The notes under the pieces are model-generated. The model was not told where the DNA came from and did no database searches. It was given only the letters and a program-made list of their open reading frames with translations. The position numbers and the translations under genes are program-made. Source: Streptomyces sp. NRRL WC-3618 (GTDB taxonomy: Bacteria; Actinomycetota; Actinomycetes; Streptomycetales; Streptomycetaceae). Taken from it: a stretch of DNA of 60,060 nucleotides. Position 1 is the stretch's first letter, and each line of letters starts with the position of its first letter. Positions 41,083 through 49,342 of the stretch are shown here, piece by piece. The DNA lies in assembly GCF_001280005.1 (NCBI RefSeq), contig NZ_LGDW01000371.1, positions 1-60,060 of the forward strand, read 5' to 3'.

Positions 41083-42879
41083 CTACGCGGATGACGCTGT
41101 ATGCGCGGCGCGCAGCGCGCTCTGGTGGCTGAGCCAGCCGACTGGTCGGCCGTGCTCGTTGTCGAGTACGGGCACTCCGGTGCCTGCGGCCGAGAGCAGA
41201 GTGTGGAGAGCCTGGGCGAGGGACTGGTCCACCGTCACGGGTGCGGGTGGCTCGGTGAGCTGTGCGACCCGGGTGGGCGCGGTTTCCGGTTGCTCCGAGA
41301 GGGCCTCGGCGACTGACTGGGCGCTGATGACGCCGACGTAGTGCCCGGCTTCGTCCACCACGGGGAGCGCGCCATGCCCGGACAGGCTCAGCAGGTGGGC
41401 TGCTTCGGACAGTCCGATGGACGACGGCAGGGGCGAGGGGAGGGGCTCCATGACGGCGCCGACGCGCTGGGCGCCGATCCGGGCCCCGGGGGCGGGACCA
41501 TCGAGGTCGACCCCGCGTCGGCGCAACTTGAGCGTGTAGATGGTGTCGCGTGACAGCAGGCGGCTGACTGTCGTGGCGAGCGCGATCGCCAGCATCAACG
41601 GGAGGATGATCGAGTACTCGCCGGTCAGCTCGAAGAGGATCACCACGGCGGTGATCGGCGCGCGGGCCGCGCCCGCGAAGACGGCGCCCATGGCGACCAG
41701 CGCGTAGGCGCCCACCGCCCCGGCCGTGCCCGGCAGCAGGTCATGTACGCCGATGCCGTACGCCGCTCCGAGCGTCGCCCCGATGAACAGGCTGGGCGCG
41801 AAGACCCCGCCCGAGCCGCCGATGCCGATCGTCAGGCTGGTCGCCACCATCTTGCCCACCAGCAACAGCAGCAGGAAGGCGATGGCGTACCCACCCTCGG
41901 TGGCCTTCTCCAGCACCGGATAGCCGACGCCGTACATCTCCGGCAGAACCAGGAGCACGAGACCGAGTGCCAGTCCGCCGACCGCCGGGCGCAGCCACTC
42001 CGGCCCGCGCCAGACCCAGTCGCAGGCGTCCTCGACCCAGTACAGGAACCGCGAGAAGCCGACCCCGACCACGGCGGCGACGACGCCCAGGACGGCGAAC
42101 AGTCCGTACTGGGCGAGATGATCGACATGGAAGTCCGGCAGGTCCAGAAAGGCCACGTCGCCGAAGGCGGCGCGGCCGATCACGCCGGCGGTGACACTGG
42201 CCAGCACCGTGGCGCCGAACGCCTCCGTGGAGAAGGAGCCCAGGATCAGTTCCAGGGCGAAGAACACTCCGGCGAGCGGAGCGTTGAAGGTGGCGGCGAT
42301 GCCGCCTGCCGCACCGCACGCGACCAGCAGCTTCATCTGACCCTCGGTGACCGTGGCGACGCGGCCCAGTGTCGAGCCGAGCGCCGAGCCGATCTGCACG
42401 ATCGGGCCCTCGCGTCCGACGGAACCTCCGGAGCCGATGGTCAGGGCAGAGGCAAGCGTCTTGACGACCGCGACCTTGGGACTGATCCGCCCGCCGCGCT
42501 GGGCGACGGCCAGCATTACTTCGGGAACTCCGTGTCCGCGCGCCTCTCTGGCGAACCGGTTCACCAGCGGCCCGTACAGCAGACCGCCCAGCACGGGGGC
42601 GAGAAGAACGAAGTATGGGCCCAGCCATGGCAGGCGCGGATGGCCTGAGCCGGGGGATGCCGCGTAGTCCGCGTGGCCGGAGAAAAGGCGTGTGAACGTC
42701 TGGATGCACCAGCGGAAGACCACGGAGCCCGCGTCGGCCCCGGCGCCGACGATCGTCGCGAGGGCCATCAGCGCCCACGATGTGGGGCGCATGCCCACGT
42801 ATGCCCGTGCGGGTGCGAAGCGCCTCATCGAGGTCGCTGTCGCGGGCTGCCTGTTCTCGGCCGTACGGATGGCACTCAT
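41083..42879 (-). CDS. ClC chloride channel/transporter with CBS domains
   Basis: A 598-residue membrane protein starting MSAIRTAENRQPATATSMRR. The ClC selectivity motif appears as GSGGSVGREGPIVQIGSALG near residue 150, keeping the gating glutamate in GREGP. GIGGSGGVFAPSLFIGATLG follows near 355 as the second conserved loop. Two CBS domains form the end (VMEPLPSPLPSSIGLSEAAH and LPVVDEAGHYVGVISAQSVA, then TGVPVLDNEHGRPVGWLS). It moves chloride, possibly with protons. GGGAAG before ATG 42879 fixes the start. Two TTGCA-N3-TGCAA sites stand 20 and 78 bases upstream, suggesting tight repression. Confidence 0.92.
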   Translation of the reverse strand: MSAIRTAENRQPATATSMRRFAPARAYVGMRPTSWALMALATIVGAGADAGSVVFRWCIQTFTRLFSGHADYAASPGSGHPRLPWLGPYFVLLAPVLGGLLYGPLVNRFAREARGHGVPEVMLAVAQRGGRISPKVAVVKTLASALTIGSGGSVGREGPIVQIGSALGSTLGRVATVTEGQMKLLVACGAAGGIAATFNAPLAGVFFALELILGSFSTEAFGATVLASVTAGVIGRAAFGDVAFLDLPDFHVDHLAQYGLFAVLGVVAAVVGVGFSRFLYWVEDACDWVWRGPEWLRPAVGGLALGLVLLVLPEMYGVGYPVLEKATEGGYAIAFLLLLLVGKMVATSLTIGIGGSGGVFAPSLFIGATLGAAYGIGVHDLLPGTAGAVGAYALVAMGAVFAGAARAPITAVVILFELTGEYSIILPLMLAIALATTVSRLLSRDTIYTLKLRRRGVDLDGPAPGARIGAQRVGAVMEPLPSPLPSSIGLSEAAHLLSLSGHGALPVVDEAGHYVGVISAQSVAEALSEQPETAPTRVAQLTEPPAPVTVDQSLAQALHTLLSAAGTGVPVLDNEHGRPVGWLSHQSALRAAHTASSA

Positions 42880-42898
42880 CGCTTCCCTTCCCTTATGT

Positions 42899-42911
42899 TT
42901 GCATGATGCAA
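42899..42911. promoter_or_regulatory. TTGCA-N3-TGCAA palindrome, site D
   Basis: TTGCATGATGCAA, 20 bases before the ClC start codon. With site E 58 bases away it forms a tandem pair, typical of a regulator that represses by blocking a promoter. Confidence 0.65.
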
Positions 42912-42956
42912 AATATGCGAGAGCGGGGAAGGTGCGCCGCGAGCGCCCTGAATTTT

Positions 42957-42969
42957 TTGCATGATGCAA
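42957..42969. promoter_or_regulatory. TTGCA-N3-TGCAA palindrome, site E
   Basis: TTGCATGATGCAA, identical to site D, embedded in an A/T-rich stretch (AATTTTTTGCATGATGCAAAA, core shown) between the ClC and CopC-CopD genes. It could influence both divergent promoters. Confidence 0.65.
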
Positions 42970-43240
42970 AACTTTCGCGATGTGGTGAACGTGGCTGATG
43001 ACGCTTCCGTACCCCCTTGAGAGCGTGGTGGTCCGGGACCGGCAGCTGCCGGATGCCGAGCTGCTCGTGCTGGGCGGCGTGGGGTGGCCACCGGCCGGGC
43101 ACCGGGCCTTCTCCGGTATCTGACCTGCCCGTGTGCTGTCCGCGCGGCCGGAGCACGGCCCCCAGGTCAGCACGGCGTTCGGATACGTCCGCACGTGTCC
43201 GAACGCCTCCGACATCCAAGAGCCGACCCGGAGACATGAC

Positions 43241-45058
43241 GTGGAACGACGACAGGCGCAGCGGGGCGGGCGCGTGGGCAGGACACTGCTGGTGGTGGCC
43301 GCCATGCTGGCCGGTGTCCTGCTCGGCGTCGCGACACCGGCCTCGGCACACGCGGTGCTGACCGGCAGCGACCCGAGCGCGGGCATGGTGCTGAAGACAG
43401 CGCCGAAGTGGGTGACGGTCTCCTTCACCGAGTCCGTCGCCCTCGCCGAGGGCTCGGTGCGCGTCCTCGACCCGGACAGCCGCCCGGTGACCGCGGGCGA
43501 CCCCGAGCACGCGGACGGCCAGGCGGACACCGCGCGCGTGCCGTTGACCGGCGACCTGCAGGAGGGCACGTACACCGTCTCCTGGAGAGTGCTGTCGGAG
43601 GACAGCCACGCCGTGTCCGGTGCCTTCACCTTCTCCGTCGGAGCGCCCTCGCAGACCCGCGCCGAGGTCGCTGCCGAGCCGGCCGTGGATCCGGCCGTCG
43701 ACACCCTCTATGGCATCGGCCGCTACGTTGCCTATGGGGGCCTGGCCCTGTTGATCGGCAGCGCCGTGTTCGTCCTGGTGTGCCGGCCCGGGGCCACGGC
43801 CGTACGTGTGGTGCGCGGGCCGCTTGCGGCCGGGTGGTGGGCGCTGGCGTTGTCGACGGTTGCGCTGCTGCTGGTACGCGGGCCGTACGCGAGCGGGGAC
43901 GGACCGGCCGGAGTGTTCGATCCGGGACTGCTGCGGAGCACGGTGGACAGCCGACCGGGCATCGCACTACTGGTCCGCCTGGCTCTGCTCTTGTTGGTGG
44001 CCCTGCTCCTCAGGCGCGGCCGGTCCGAGTGGAAAGCCGGCCGGGGCATGGTGGCGGCGGGCGTCGCCCTCTGCCTCGGCCTTGCCGGGACCTGGGCGGC
44101 GGCCGAGCACGCTTCCGCGGGGATCCAGGTGCCTGTGGCGATGGTCTCCGCCGTGCTGCACCTGCTCGCCATGTCCGTGTGGCTCGGTGGGCTGACCGCG
44201 CTGCTGATGGCGCTGTTCCGGGCACCGGCCGACGACTCGCTCCCGCCCGCCGCGGTGGCACGTTTCTCCCGGCTCGCGCTCGCCTCGGTGGCCGTGTTGG
44301 CAGCCACCGGTGTCTACCAGTCCTGGCGCGGACTCGGCTCCTGGGAGGCGTTCACCACCCCCTACGGCAGGACGCTCGCCCTGAAGATCGCAGCCGTGGC
44401 ACTCATGCTGTTGGCGGCGTCGCACTCGCGCAACTGGACAAGAGGGCTACTGCGGGTGCCCCAGGTGAAACCGGTACTTGTCGCCGTGGGCGTTGGAGAC
44501 CAGAGCTCTCCGTCCGACCTCACGACGGAGCCTGCCGCTGGGTGCAGCACTGCCGAGCCCAGCCCGGAGGCCCAGCGGCGCGGCCTGCGCAGGTCCGTGC
44601 TGGCCGAGGTGGTGATCGGCGTCGTGGTGCTCGCGGTCACCACTGTGCTGACGGGCAGTCGGCCGGGGCGGGCCGCCGCCGAGTCCGCAGCGGCCTCCAC
44701 AGCCGTCGGGCGGTCGAACGTAACCCTCGCGGTGGTCCCTTTCGACACGGGTGCCCCTGCCGGGAGCGGCAAGGTGCAGGTCACCCTGGAACCGGGCCGG
44801 GTCGGCCGCAACGTGGTGGAGGCCGTGGTCTTCGGCGCCGACGGAAGCCTGATCGCTGTCCCCGAACTGCGTCTCACCTTCACCCAGTCCGCGCAGCGCG
44901 TCGGCCCGCTCGACGCCGAAATCGTCGACCAGCGCGGCTACTGGGGCAGCGACAGCCTCAATCTCCCGCTCGCCGGGATCTGGACGATGCGGGCCACGGT
45001 GCGCGTCTCCGACATCGACCAGGTCACCGTGTCCAAGACCGTGAAAATCACCCCATGA
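43241..45058 (+). CDS. CopC-CopD fusion copper-uptake/resistance protein
   Basis: A 605-residue protein. A signal peptide ends ...GVATPASA, so the mature N-terminus is His-Ala-Val-Leu, giving the N-terminal histidine used by CopC to bind Cu(II). The CopC domain (about 30-125) has [12 protein letters not shown]. About eight CopD spans follow from residue 145 ([58 protein letters not shown]). A YtkA-like beta domain ends the protein. It binds copper outside the cell and moves it inward or tunes copper supply. GGAG eight bases before GTG 43241 supports the start. It is divergent from ClC. Confidence 0.88.
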   Translation: MERRQAQRGGRVGRTLLVVAAMLAGVLLGVATPASAHAVLTGSDPSAGMVLKTAPKWVTVSFTESVALAEGSVRVLDPDSRPVTAGDPEHADGQADTARVPLTGDLQEGTYTVSWRVLSEDSHAVSGAFTFSVGAPSQTRAEVAAEPAVDPAVDTLYGIGRYVAYGGLALLIGSAVFVLVCRPGATAVRVVRGPLAAGWWALALSTVALLLVRGPYASGDGPAGVFDPGLLRSTVDSRPGIALLVRLALLLLVALLLRRGRSEWKAGRGMVAAGVALCLGLAGTWAAAEHASAGIQVPVAMVSAVLHLLAMSVWLGGLTALLMALFRAPADDSLPPAAVARFSRLALASVAVLAATGVYQSWRGLGSWEAFTTPYGRTLALKIAAVALMLLAASHSRNWTRGLLRVPQVKPVLVAVGVGDQSSPSDLTTEPAAGCSTAEPSPEAQRRGLRRSVLAEVVIGVVVLAVTTVLTGSRPGRAAAESAAASTAVGRSNVTLAVVPFDTGAPAGSGKVQVTLEPGRVGRNVVEAVVFGADGSLIAVPELRLTFTQSAQRVGPLDAEIVDQRGYWGSDSLNLPLAGIWTMRATVRVSDIDQVTVSKTVKITP

Positions 45059-45479
45059 GATCCGGGCGGGGACCACAGCCCGGAGCGAAGGCGGTCGCCG
45101 AGCCGCCAGCGGCTGACTGGCACGTGAGGCGCTGCTCGTCCTCGCCGACCAGGACGACACGGTCGGTCCAGGCGGTGCGGTAGCCCTCGGTGGACATCAG
45201 CAGTCCGGCCAGGGTGCGGCGCAGGGCGGAGCGGCCGGAGTCCCTCAGGTGGTTGGAGACGATGCGGGACCGCAGCCGCTTGGCCTTGCCCAGGTAGAGA
45301 AGCCGCCTCTTGGGGCGGCCGGAGTTGGCTGTACCGGAGAAGGAGGCCAGCACTTCGGCCGGTGCCCACCAGGCATACAGGCCCGCCGTGGTGGGCAGGT
45401 CGGTGATCGCGGTGTCCAGGGTGTGTGGCGCGGAGAGCAGGTCGGTTTCGGCCTGCCGGACGATGACGTCGTCGAGCAT
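45048..45479 (-). pseudogene. Truncated GIY-YIG-like nuclease-domain protein
   Basis: From ATG 45479, [20 protein letters not shown] leads to [20 protein letters not shown] and [20 protein letters not shown], the GIY-YIG-like core, followed by [20 protein letters not shown]. At [11 protein letters not shown] the protein departs from the usual continuation (WMRRHL...TW.EHPDP) and ends in unrelated sequence complementary to the end of the CopC-CopD gene. The last quarter is therefore lost. Some activity might survive, but I treat it as broken. Confidence 0.65.
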
Positions 45480-45847
45480 GGACGCACCCTAGGCCGGACC
45501 GAACCGGTCTGTCCGGGTTTCAGGTGGCGCGGGCGTTCAGCCGGTGTGCTCGCACAGGACGCGGCGGGCCCTGCGTTCCACGAGCACGGGCGCATAGCTG
45601 CGAACGGGCACGGTATCCAGGGGCGCAGGCTATGGCGATCGCGGCCTCGATCTCGTCGGTGTGTGGGTGTCGCCGTGCGAGGTCTTGAGGTACTCGGTGA
45701 CGTGCTGGAGTACGAGGCAAGCCGCCCTTCGTACCCTCCGGTTCTCTTCGACTTCGTCGAGGAGTTCCTGTGCCGTTCGTTGAAAGGTGCCCGCGCCGCC
45801 GATATCGGCGCGGGCAGGGGAATCGCGACCGCGCTCCTGCATGAGCG
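45480..45847 (-). pseudogene. Undetermined coding remnant
   Basis: A minus-strand frame here reads FQRTAQELLDEVEENRRVRR and AACLVLQHVTEYLKTSHGDT, followed in a second frame by HTDEIEAAIAIACAPG. It looks like the helical end of a protein with a frameshift near 45665, but I cannot name the family. There is no start codon with a ribosome site. It fills the space between two broken genes. Confidence 0.35.
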
Positions 45848-46327
45848 GCGGATCGGGTTCGCCCGTACGAGGTCCTGCTCGATCGCCCACAGGTAGAACT
45901 GGTTGACCGTGGAGACCTCTCGATCCCAGGTCCCGTCCTCCACGCGGGGTCCGTGCTCGTCCCGTCGATGCCACCACTCGTACGCGGCCCGATCGTCCAT
46001 GGTCGCGTCGCGCCAACCGCACCCTCCCCGTGCAGTCCACAGGAAGTCGAAGTAGGTCCGCAGGTCTCGGGCATGCGCGGCCTGTGTGTTCCAAAGGGAA
46101 GACGCGAGCCAGACGGAAAAGCAGCGGTTCAACGCAATGTCGTACGCGCCCGCCGGGCTGATCAGAAACGGCTGCCCCTCGGGTACGCCCCGTTCGTCCA
46201 ACCGTTGATCAAGGTCGGCGAACAGCTCGCTGAACTCCCGGATGAACGGCGTCTCATCACGCGGCCGTGGTAGGTCCCGGCGCGTGAAGTGCAACATCCA
46301 TCCTGAGAGCGACATGGCGCCGGACAA
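45848..46327 (-). pseudogene. N-terminal third of a tyrosine recombinase/integrase
   Basis: About 160 residues from ATG 46327. GAYDIALNRCFSVWLASSLW, HARDLRTYFDFLWTARGG, DDRAAYEWWHRRDEHGPRVE and REVSTVNQFYLWAIEQDLVR form the N-terminal core-binding domain of a site-specific integrase. The frame then passes to unrelated Arg/Ser-rich sequence, and no catalytic domain with R-H-R-Y residues follows. This is debris of a further mobile element within the cargo. Confidence 0.65.
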
Positions 46328-46537
46328 TATCCCGTGGACAGCTCAACAGCGCATGAATCAAGGCACGGCGTTGCGGGTGAGGGCGTGGGCCCAGTAGAGC
46401 AGCGCGGCGAAGGTCGGCTCCACCCACAGCCGGGGCCGCGTGACCCGCCGCAGCCGGGGGCAGTAGCGGGCCGATGCGCCATCCCGTGTACGGCCGCTCG
46501 GCCGCGGCCCGTGATGCCTCTGCGTCCGGGACGGCCG

Positions 46538-47422
46538 TCACGACCGCTTCTTGCCGGATGCCTGGGCGGGCTCCGGCACCCCTTCTTCACCCTCCTCGCC
46601 CGGGTACGGTGCGTCGTCGCCCGGGCGAGGACGGCGGGTGACGATCAGGTACACCAGCGCGCCGGTGAACAGCACCAGGGAAACCCAGTCGTTCAGCCGC
46701 AGGCCCAGGAAGTGGTTGGCGTGGTCGATGCGCAGTGCCTCGATCCAGGCCCGCCCGGCGGTGTAGGCGAGGACGTAGCAGGCGAACAGCCGGCCCCTGC
46801 GCAGCCGGTGGTGCCCGCGGCGGTCGAGGAACAGGAGTAGCGCCATCACGCCCAGGTTCCACAGCGACTCGTACAGGAAGGTGGGGTGGTACAGGGCGAT
46901 GTCCGGGCTGTCGGCGGGTCGGTTCACGGGGTCGATGTACAGCGCCCACGGCAGATCGGTGGGGCGGCCGTACAGCTCCTGGTTGAAGTAGTTGCCCCAA
47001 CGGCCGATCGCCTGCGCCAGCACCAGGCCAGGCGCGACGGCGTCGGCGAAGTCGGCGAGCTTGATGCCGCGGCGGCGGCAGCCCAGCCAGGCGCCCACCG
47101 CGCCGAGCGCGACTGCGCCGGGGATGCCCAGGCCGCCGTCCCAGATGTACAGGGCGCGGATGGGCTGCTTGCCGGCGGTGAAGTACAACTCCGGGTCGGT
47201 GATCACGTGGTAGAGGCGTCCGCCGAGCACCCCGAACGGCACCGCCCAGATCGCGATGTCCGCTATGTCCTCCCGGCGGCCACCCCTTGCCTCCCAGCGG
47301 CGGCCGGTCAGCCACACGGCAGTGAAGATGCCTGCCAGGATGCACAGCGCGTACGCGCGGATGGGCACCGGTCCGAGGTGCCACACGCCCTGGGACGGGC
47401 TGGGCAGATACGCCAGATTCAT
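46538..47422 (-). CDS. lgt: Prolipoprotein diacylglyceryl transferase
   Basis: A 294-residue membrane enzyme that attaches diacylglycerol to the lipobox cysteine of prolipoproteins. It begins MNLAYLPSPSQGVWHLGPVP and shows IRAYALCILAGIFTAVWLTG, GRLYHVITDPELYF, and the Lgt signature GRWGNYFNQELYG near residue 140, with YHPTFLYESLWNLGV further on. About seven spans and a charged tail (GKKRS) complete it. Most streptomycetes carry another lgt elsewhere, so this is probably an accessory copy. Its ATG overlaps the stop of a 50-residue peptide gene (ATGA). Confidence 0.93.
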   Translation of the reverse strand: MNLAYLPSPSQGVWHLGPVPIRAYALCILAGIFTAVWLTGRRWEARGGRREDIADIAIWAVPFGVLGGRLYHVITDPELYFTAGKQPIRALYIWDGGLGIPGAVALGAVGAWLGCRRRGIKLADFADAVAPGLVLAQAIGRWGNYFNQELYGRPTDLPWALYIDPVNRPADSPDIALYHPTFLYESLWNLGVMALLLFLDRRGHHRLRRGRLFACYVLAYTAGRAWIEALRIDHANHFLGLRLNDWVSLVLFTGALVYLIVTRRPRPGDDAPYPGEEGEEGVPEPAQASGKKRS

Positions 47423-47571
47423 GAGCTCGACCGTTCTACATGTGCGATGCCAGCCGCGGGGCCGGGGGAAGACCGGCCCGACAATACATTCGGACACCGA
47501 AATATCAGGGTGGCGGCGAGGACGGCTATGACGACGATGAGGATGACGGCCAATTCACTCAGTCCGAACAT
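47419..47571 (-). CDS. Small TatA-like membrane peptide coupled to lgt (50 aa)
   Basis: A 50-residue protein starting MFGLSELAVILIVVIAVLAA, a single membrane span very like the N-terminus of TatA/TatE subunits of the twin-arginine translocase. The rest (FRCPNVLSGRSSPGPAAGIA) lacks the amphipathic helix with LPELARS that TatA needs, so it is either a shortened TatA or another small protein. AAGGA lies before ATG 47571. Its TGA overlaps the lgt ATG, so it also serves as the translated leader of lgt. Confidence 0.6.
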   Translation of the reverse strand: MFGLSELAVILIVVIAVLAATLIFRCPNVLSGRSSPGPAAGIAHVERSSS

Positions 47572-47923
47572 GGAGTCCTGTCCTTGGGGAGGGCTAGCGG
47601 GCGGGGCGGTCGGTGGGACGAGTGCCCGTGGGGGTGGGATACCTCTCCGCCGTACTGGGGGATGGGTCCTCGGTGACGTGTCGACGCAGGTGGGGCACGA
47701 TCCCCCGGTCTGACAGAGCCTGATGCCAGGACAGCCGGGCCTGCTCCACCCGCTCAGCGGTCGGCGGGCCACTGCGCTCACGTACCGCTGTCCGCAGCAG
47801 AGCCGCGAGGGCCACGAGAGTGCTCAGCGCCGCGACGAGTGCCGGCACCACGCCGACCGCGTCCGCATCGTCGCACCGGCCGACGCACGACCCGTCCAGG
47901 TCGCGGAGGAGGCTCGATGACCC
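47572..47923. other. Divergent promoter region of lgt unit and chimeric gene
   Basis: A 352-base gap between minus-strand lgt/TatA-like genes and the plus-strand chimeric gene. Open frames on the minus strand here are the reverse of the adjoining gene. GGAGGAGG at 47905-47912 precedes the chimeric gene. No other gene is supported. Confidence 0.35.
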
Positions 47924-48673
47924 TTGCAGCTCACCATCGGAGCCCTGACCCTGCTGACCAACGCCTTCTTCGTCGGCGGCGAGTTCGCCCTGATCTCCGT
48001 GCGCCGCAGCCAGATCGAGCCGCGCGCCCAGGAAGGCAACAAGCGGGCCCGCATGGCCCTGTGGGGTCTTCAGTACCTGCCCGCGATGATGGCGACGGCC
48101 CAGCTCGGCATCACCGCCTCCTCGCTCGTGCTCGGCGCGGTCGCCGAACTGGCCATCGCGCACCTGCTGGAACCCGCCTTTGACGCGGTCCACCTCCCGG
48201 AGGGCCTGGTGCACCCGGTCGCCTTCGTGCTCGCGCTGCTGCTGTACGTGTACGCCGTGGTCGGCTGGGCCTTCTTCGCGGACGACGACCCCGAGCACTA
48301 CGGCTCCATCGGCCGCGCGGTACTCACCCTCTTCCTCCTCATGACCCTGGACGGCCTCGGCGACGCGGTCCGCGGCGGCCTGGAGATCTCCCGCTGGAGC
48401 ATCCTCTACCACGCCTCCTACGTCCTCCTCTCCTCCTTCGTCCTGGTCAACGTCCTCGTCGGCGTCGTACTCACCTCACTGGAGGAAGCCCGGGAAATGG
48501 AGGAACGGGAGGCCGGTCCGCCTGCGGCACCCGACGATCCCGATCGCGCGGTACTGCACGCCCCTATCGCCAAGGCGAGGCAGGCGCTCGACGAGTTGGA
48601 GGAGTGCCTGAGCGGTTCACCGGCCTCACGCCCGCGCGGGGCAGAGGAACGGGCGCCGACGCCTTTACCGTGA
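47924..48673 (+). CDS. Chimeric membrane protein: CNNM/DUF21 start fused to voltage-gated ion-channel end
   Basis: A 249-residue protein. Residues 1-105 (LTIGALTLLTNAFFVGGEFA, ISVRRSQIEP, MMATAQLGITASSLVLGAVA, LPEGLVHPVAFVLALLL) are the first half of a CNNM/HlyC-CorC DUF21 protein. From about 107 (YVYAVVGWAFFADDDPEHYG, SIGRAVLTLFLLMTLDGLGD, VLVNVLVGVVLTSLEEAREM) the sequence is the pore and end of an Ion_trans channel. Neither parent is complete; the CNNM catalytic-type extension and channel voltage sensor are missing. The join is in frame, so a protein is made. TTG 47924 is the first start after an in-frame TGA. Confidence 0.75.
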   Translation: MQLTIGALTLLTNAFFVGGEFALISVRRSQIEPRAQEGNKRARMALWGLQYLPAMMATAQLGITASSLVLGAVAELAIAHLLEPAFDAVHLPEGLVHPVAFVLALLLYVYAVVGWAFFADDDPEHYGSIGRAVLTLFLLMTLDGLGDAVRGGLEISRWSILYHASYVLLSSFVLVNVLVGVVLTSLEEAREMEEREAGPPAAPDDPDRAVLHAPIAKARQALDELEECLSGSPASRPRGAEERAPTPLP

Positions 48674-49141
48674 GGGGCACTTCGCGAGGGTTTCCTTTCC
48701 TCGGCTCTGGCACATGGAGGATTCGTCCGCTCCGTACAAGTCCAACATTTCGCCGAGAAAGCCTATAGCCCACGGTGAACAAATCGTGTGCGGGTTCATA
48801 AACGGCAAGCCCAGATCGCCAGTTGGCGACATAGTGCAGGAAGTCGGCAGGACGAAGCAGGGCGCCAGGAATGCTGCGGTGGTGCGCCCGCCGCATCCTC
48901 CTGTACGGCGATACGCCGTCCCTGGGCAGGGGAGGGGGCCTGTCGGGCAGGCGCGGAACATAGCAGCGGATCGCCGGTTGGCCAAACCGGCGATTCTCCG
49001 GACAGTTGTGGTGCCGATCGAGATCGAGCCTGCTCGCGGATCTACGCCGCTGCGGGCTCGTAATTCTGCAGTTCCGCCTGCCTTTTCGTACCCACCTGGC
49101 GCAAGCGCAGGACTCCCCGCCCTCTGTCCAAGGAACACCGT
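48674..49141. other. Gene-free stretch upstream of the excisionase, with palindromes
   Basis: About 470 bases. The left half is unusually A/T-rich for the window. It has a TCGCCA-GT-TGGCGA palindrome at 48816-48829 and then hairpin repeat copy 2 at 48955-48997. Short frames on both strands have no recognisable product. This is the likely promoter and regulatory region of the excisionase/integrase operon. Confidence 0.4.
48955..48997 (+). repeat. Hairpin repeat, copy 2 (upstream of excisionase)
   Basis: The GGAACATAGCAGCGG lead is followed by ATCGCCGGTT (48970-48979), GGCCA and AACCGGCGAT (48985-48994), a perfect 10-base-pair inverted repeat. It lies about 145 bases before the excisionase start. 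The lead and stem match copies at 16054 and 51191. Confidence 0.6.
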
Positions 49142-49342
49142 TTGACGTCCCCGCCCCGCCGCCCCACCGACAAGCTCACGGTCGACGAGTTCTGTGCCGA
49201 CCTCCGCATTTCCCGCTCCACGTTCTACGACTGGCGCAAGAAGGGCCGAGCCCCGCGCTGCATACGCATCCCCAACGGCGCCCTGCGCATCCGCCGCAGT
49301 GACTACGAGAACTGGCTGACCGACTGCGAGGACCACGCGTGA
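49142..49342 (+). CDS. xis: Excisionase-type helix-turn-helix protein
   Basis: A 66-residue MerR-like/excisionase DNA-binding protein: KLTVDEFCADLRISRSTFYD, WRKKGRAPRCIRIPNGALRI and RRSDYENWLTDCEDHA. Excisionases bend DNA at the attachment site so the integrase can excise the element. TTG 49142 is preceded by AAGGA. Its stop overlaps the integrase GTG (GTGA), the usual xis-int arrangement. Confidence 0.85.
   Translation: MTSPPRRPTDKLTVDEFCADLRISRSTFYDWRKKGRAPRCIRIPNGALRIRRSDYENWLTDCEDHA

Noticed and set aside
47594..48412. Minus-strand 272-residue frame near the chimeric gene
   Set aside because: It is the reverse complement of the DUF21 part of the chimeric gene and has no recognisable domain.
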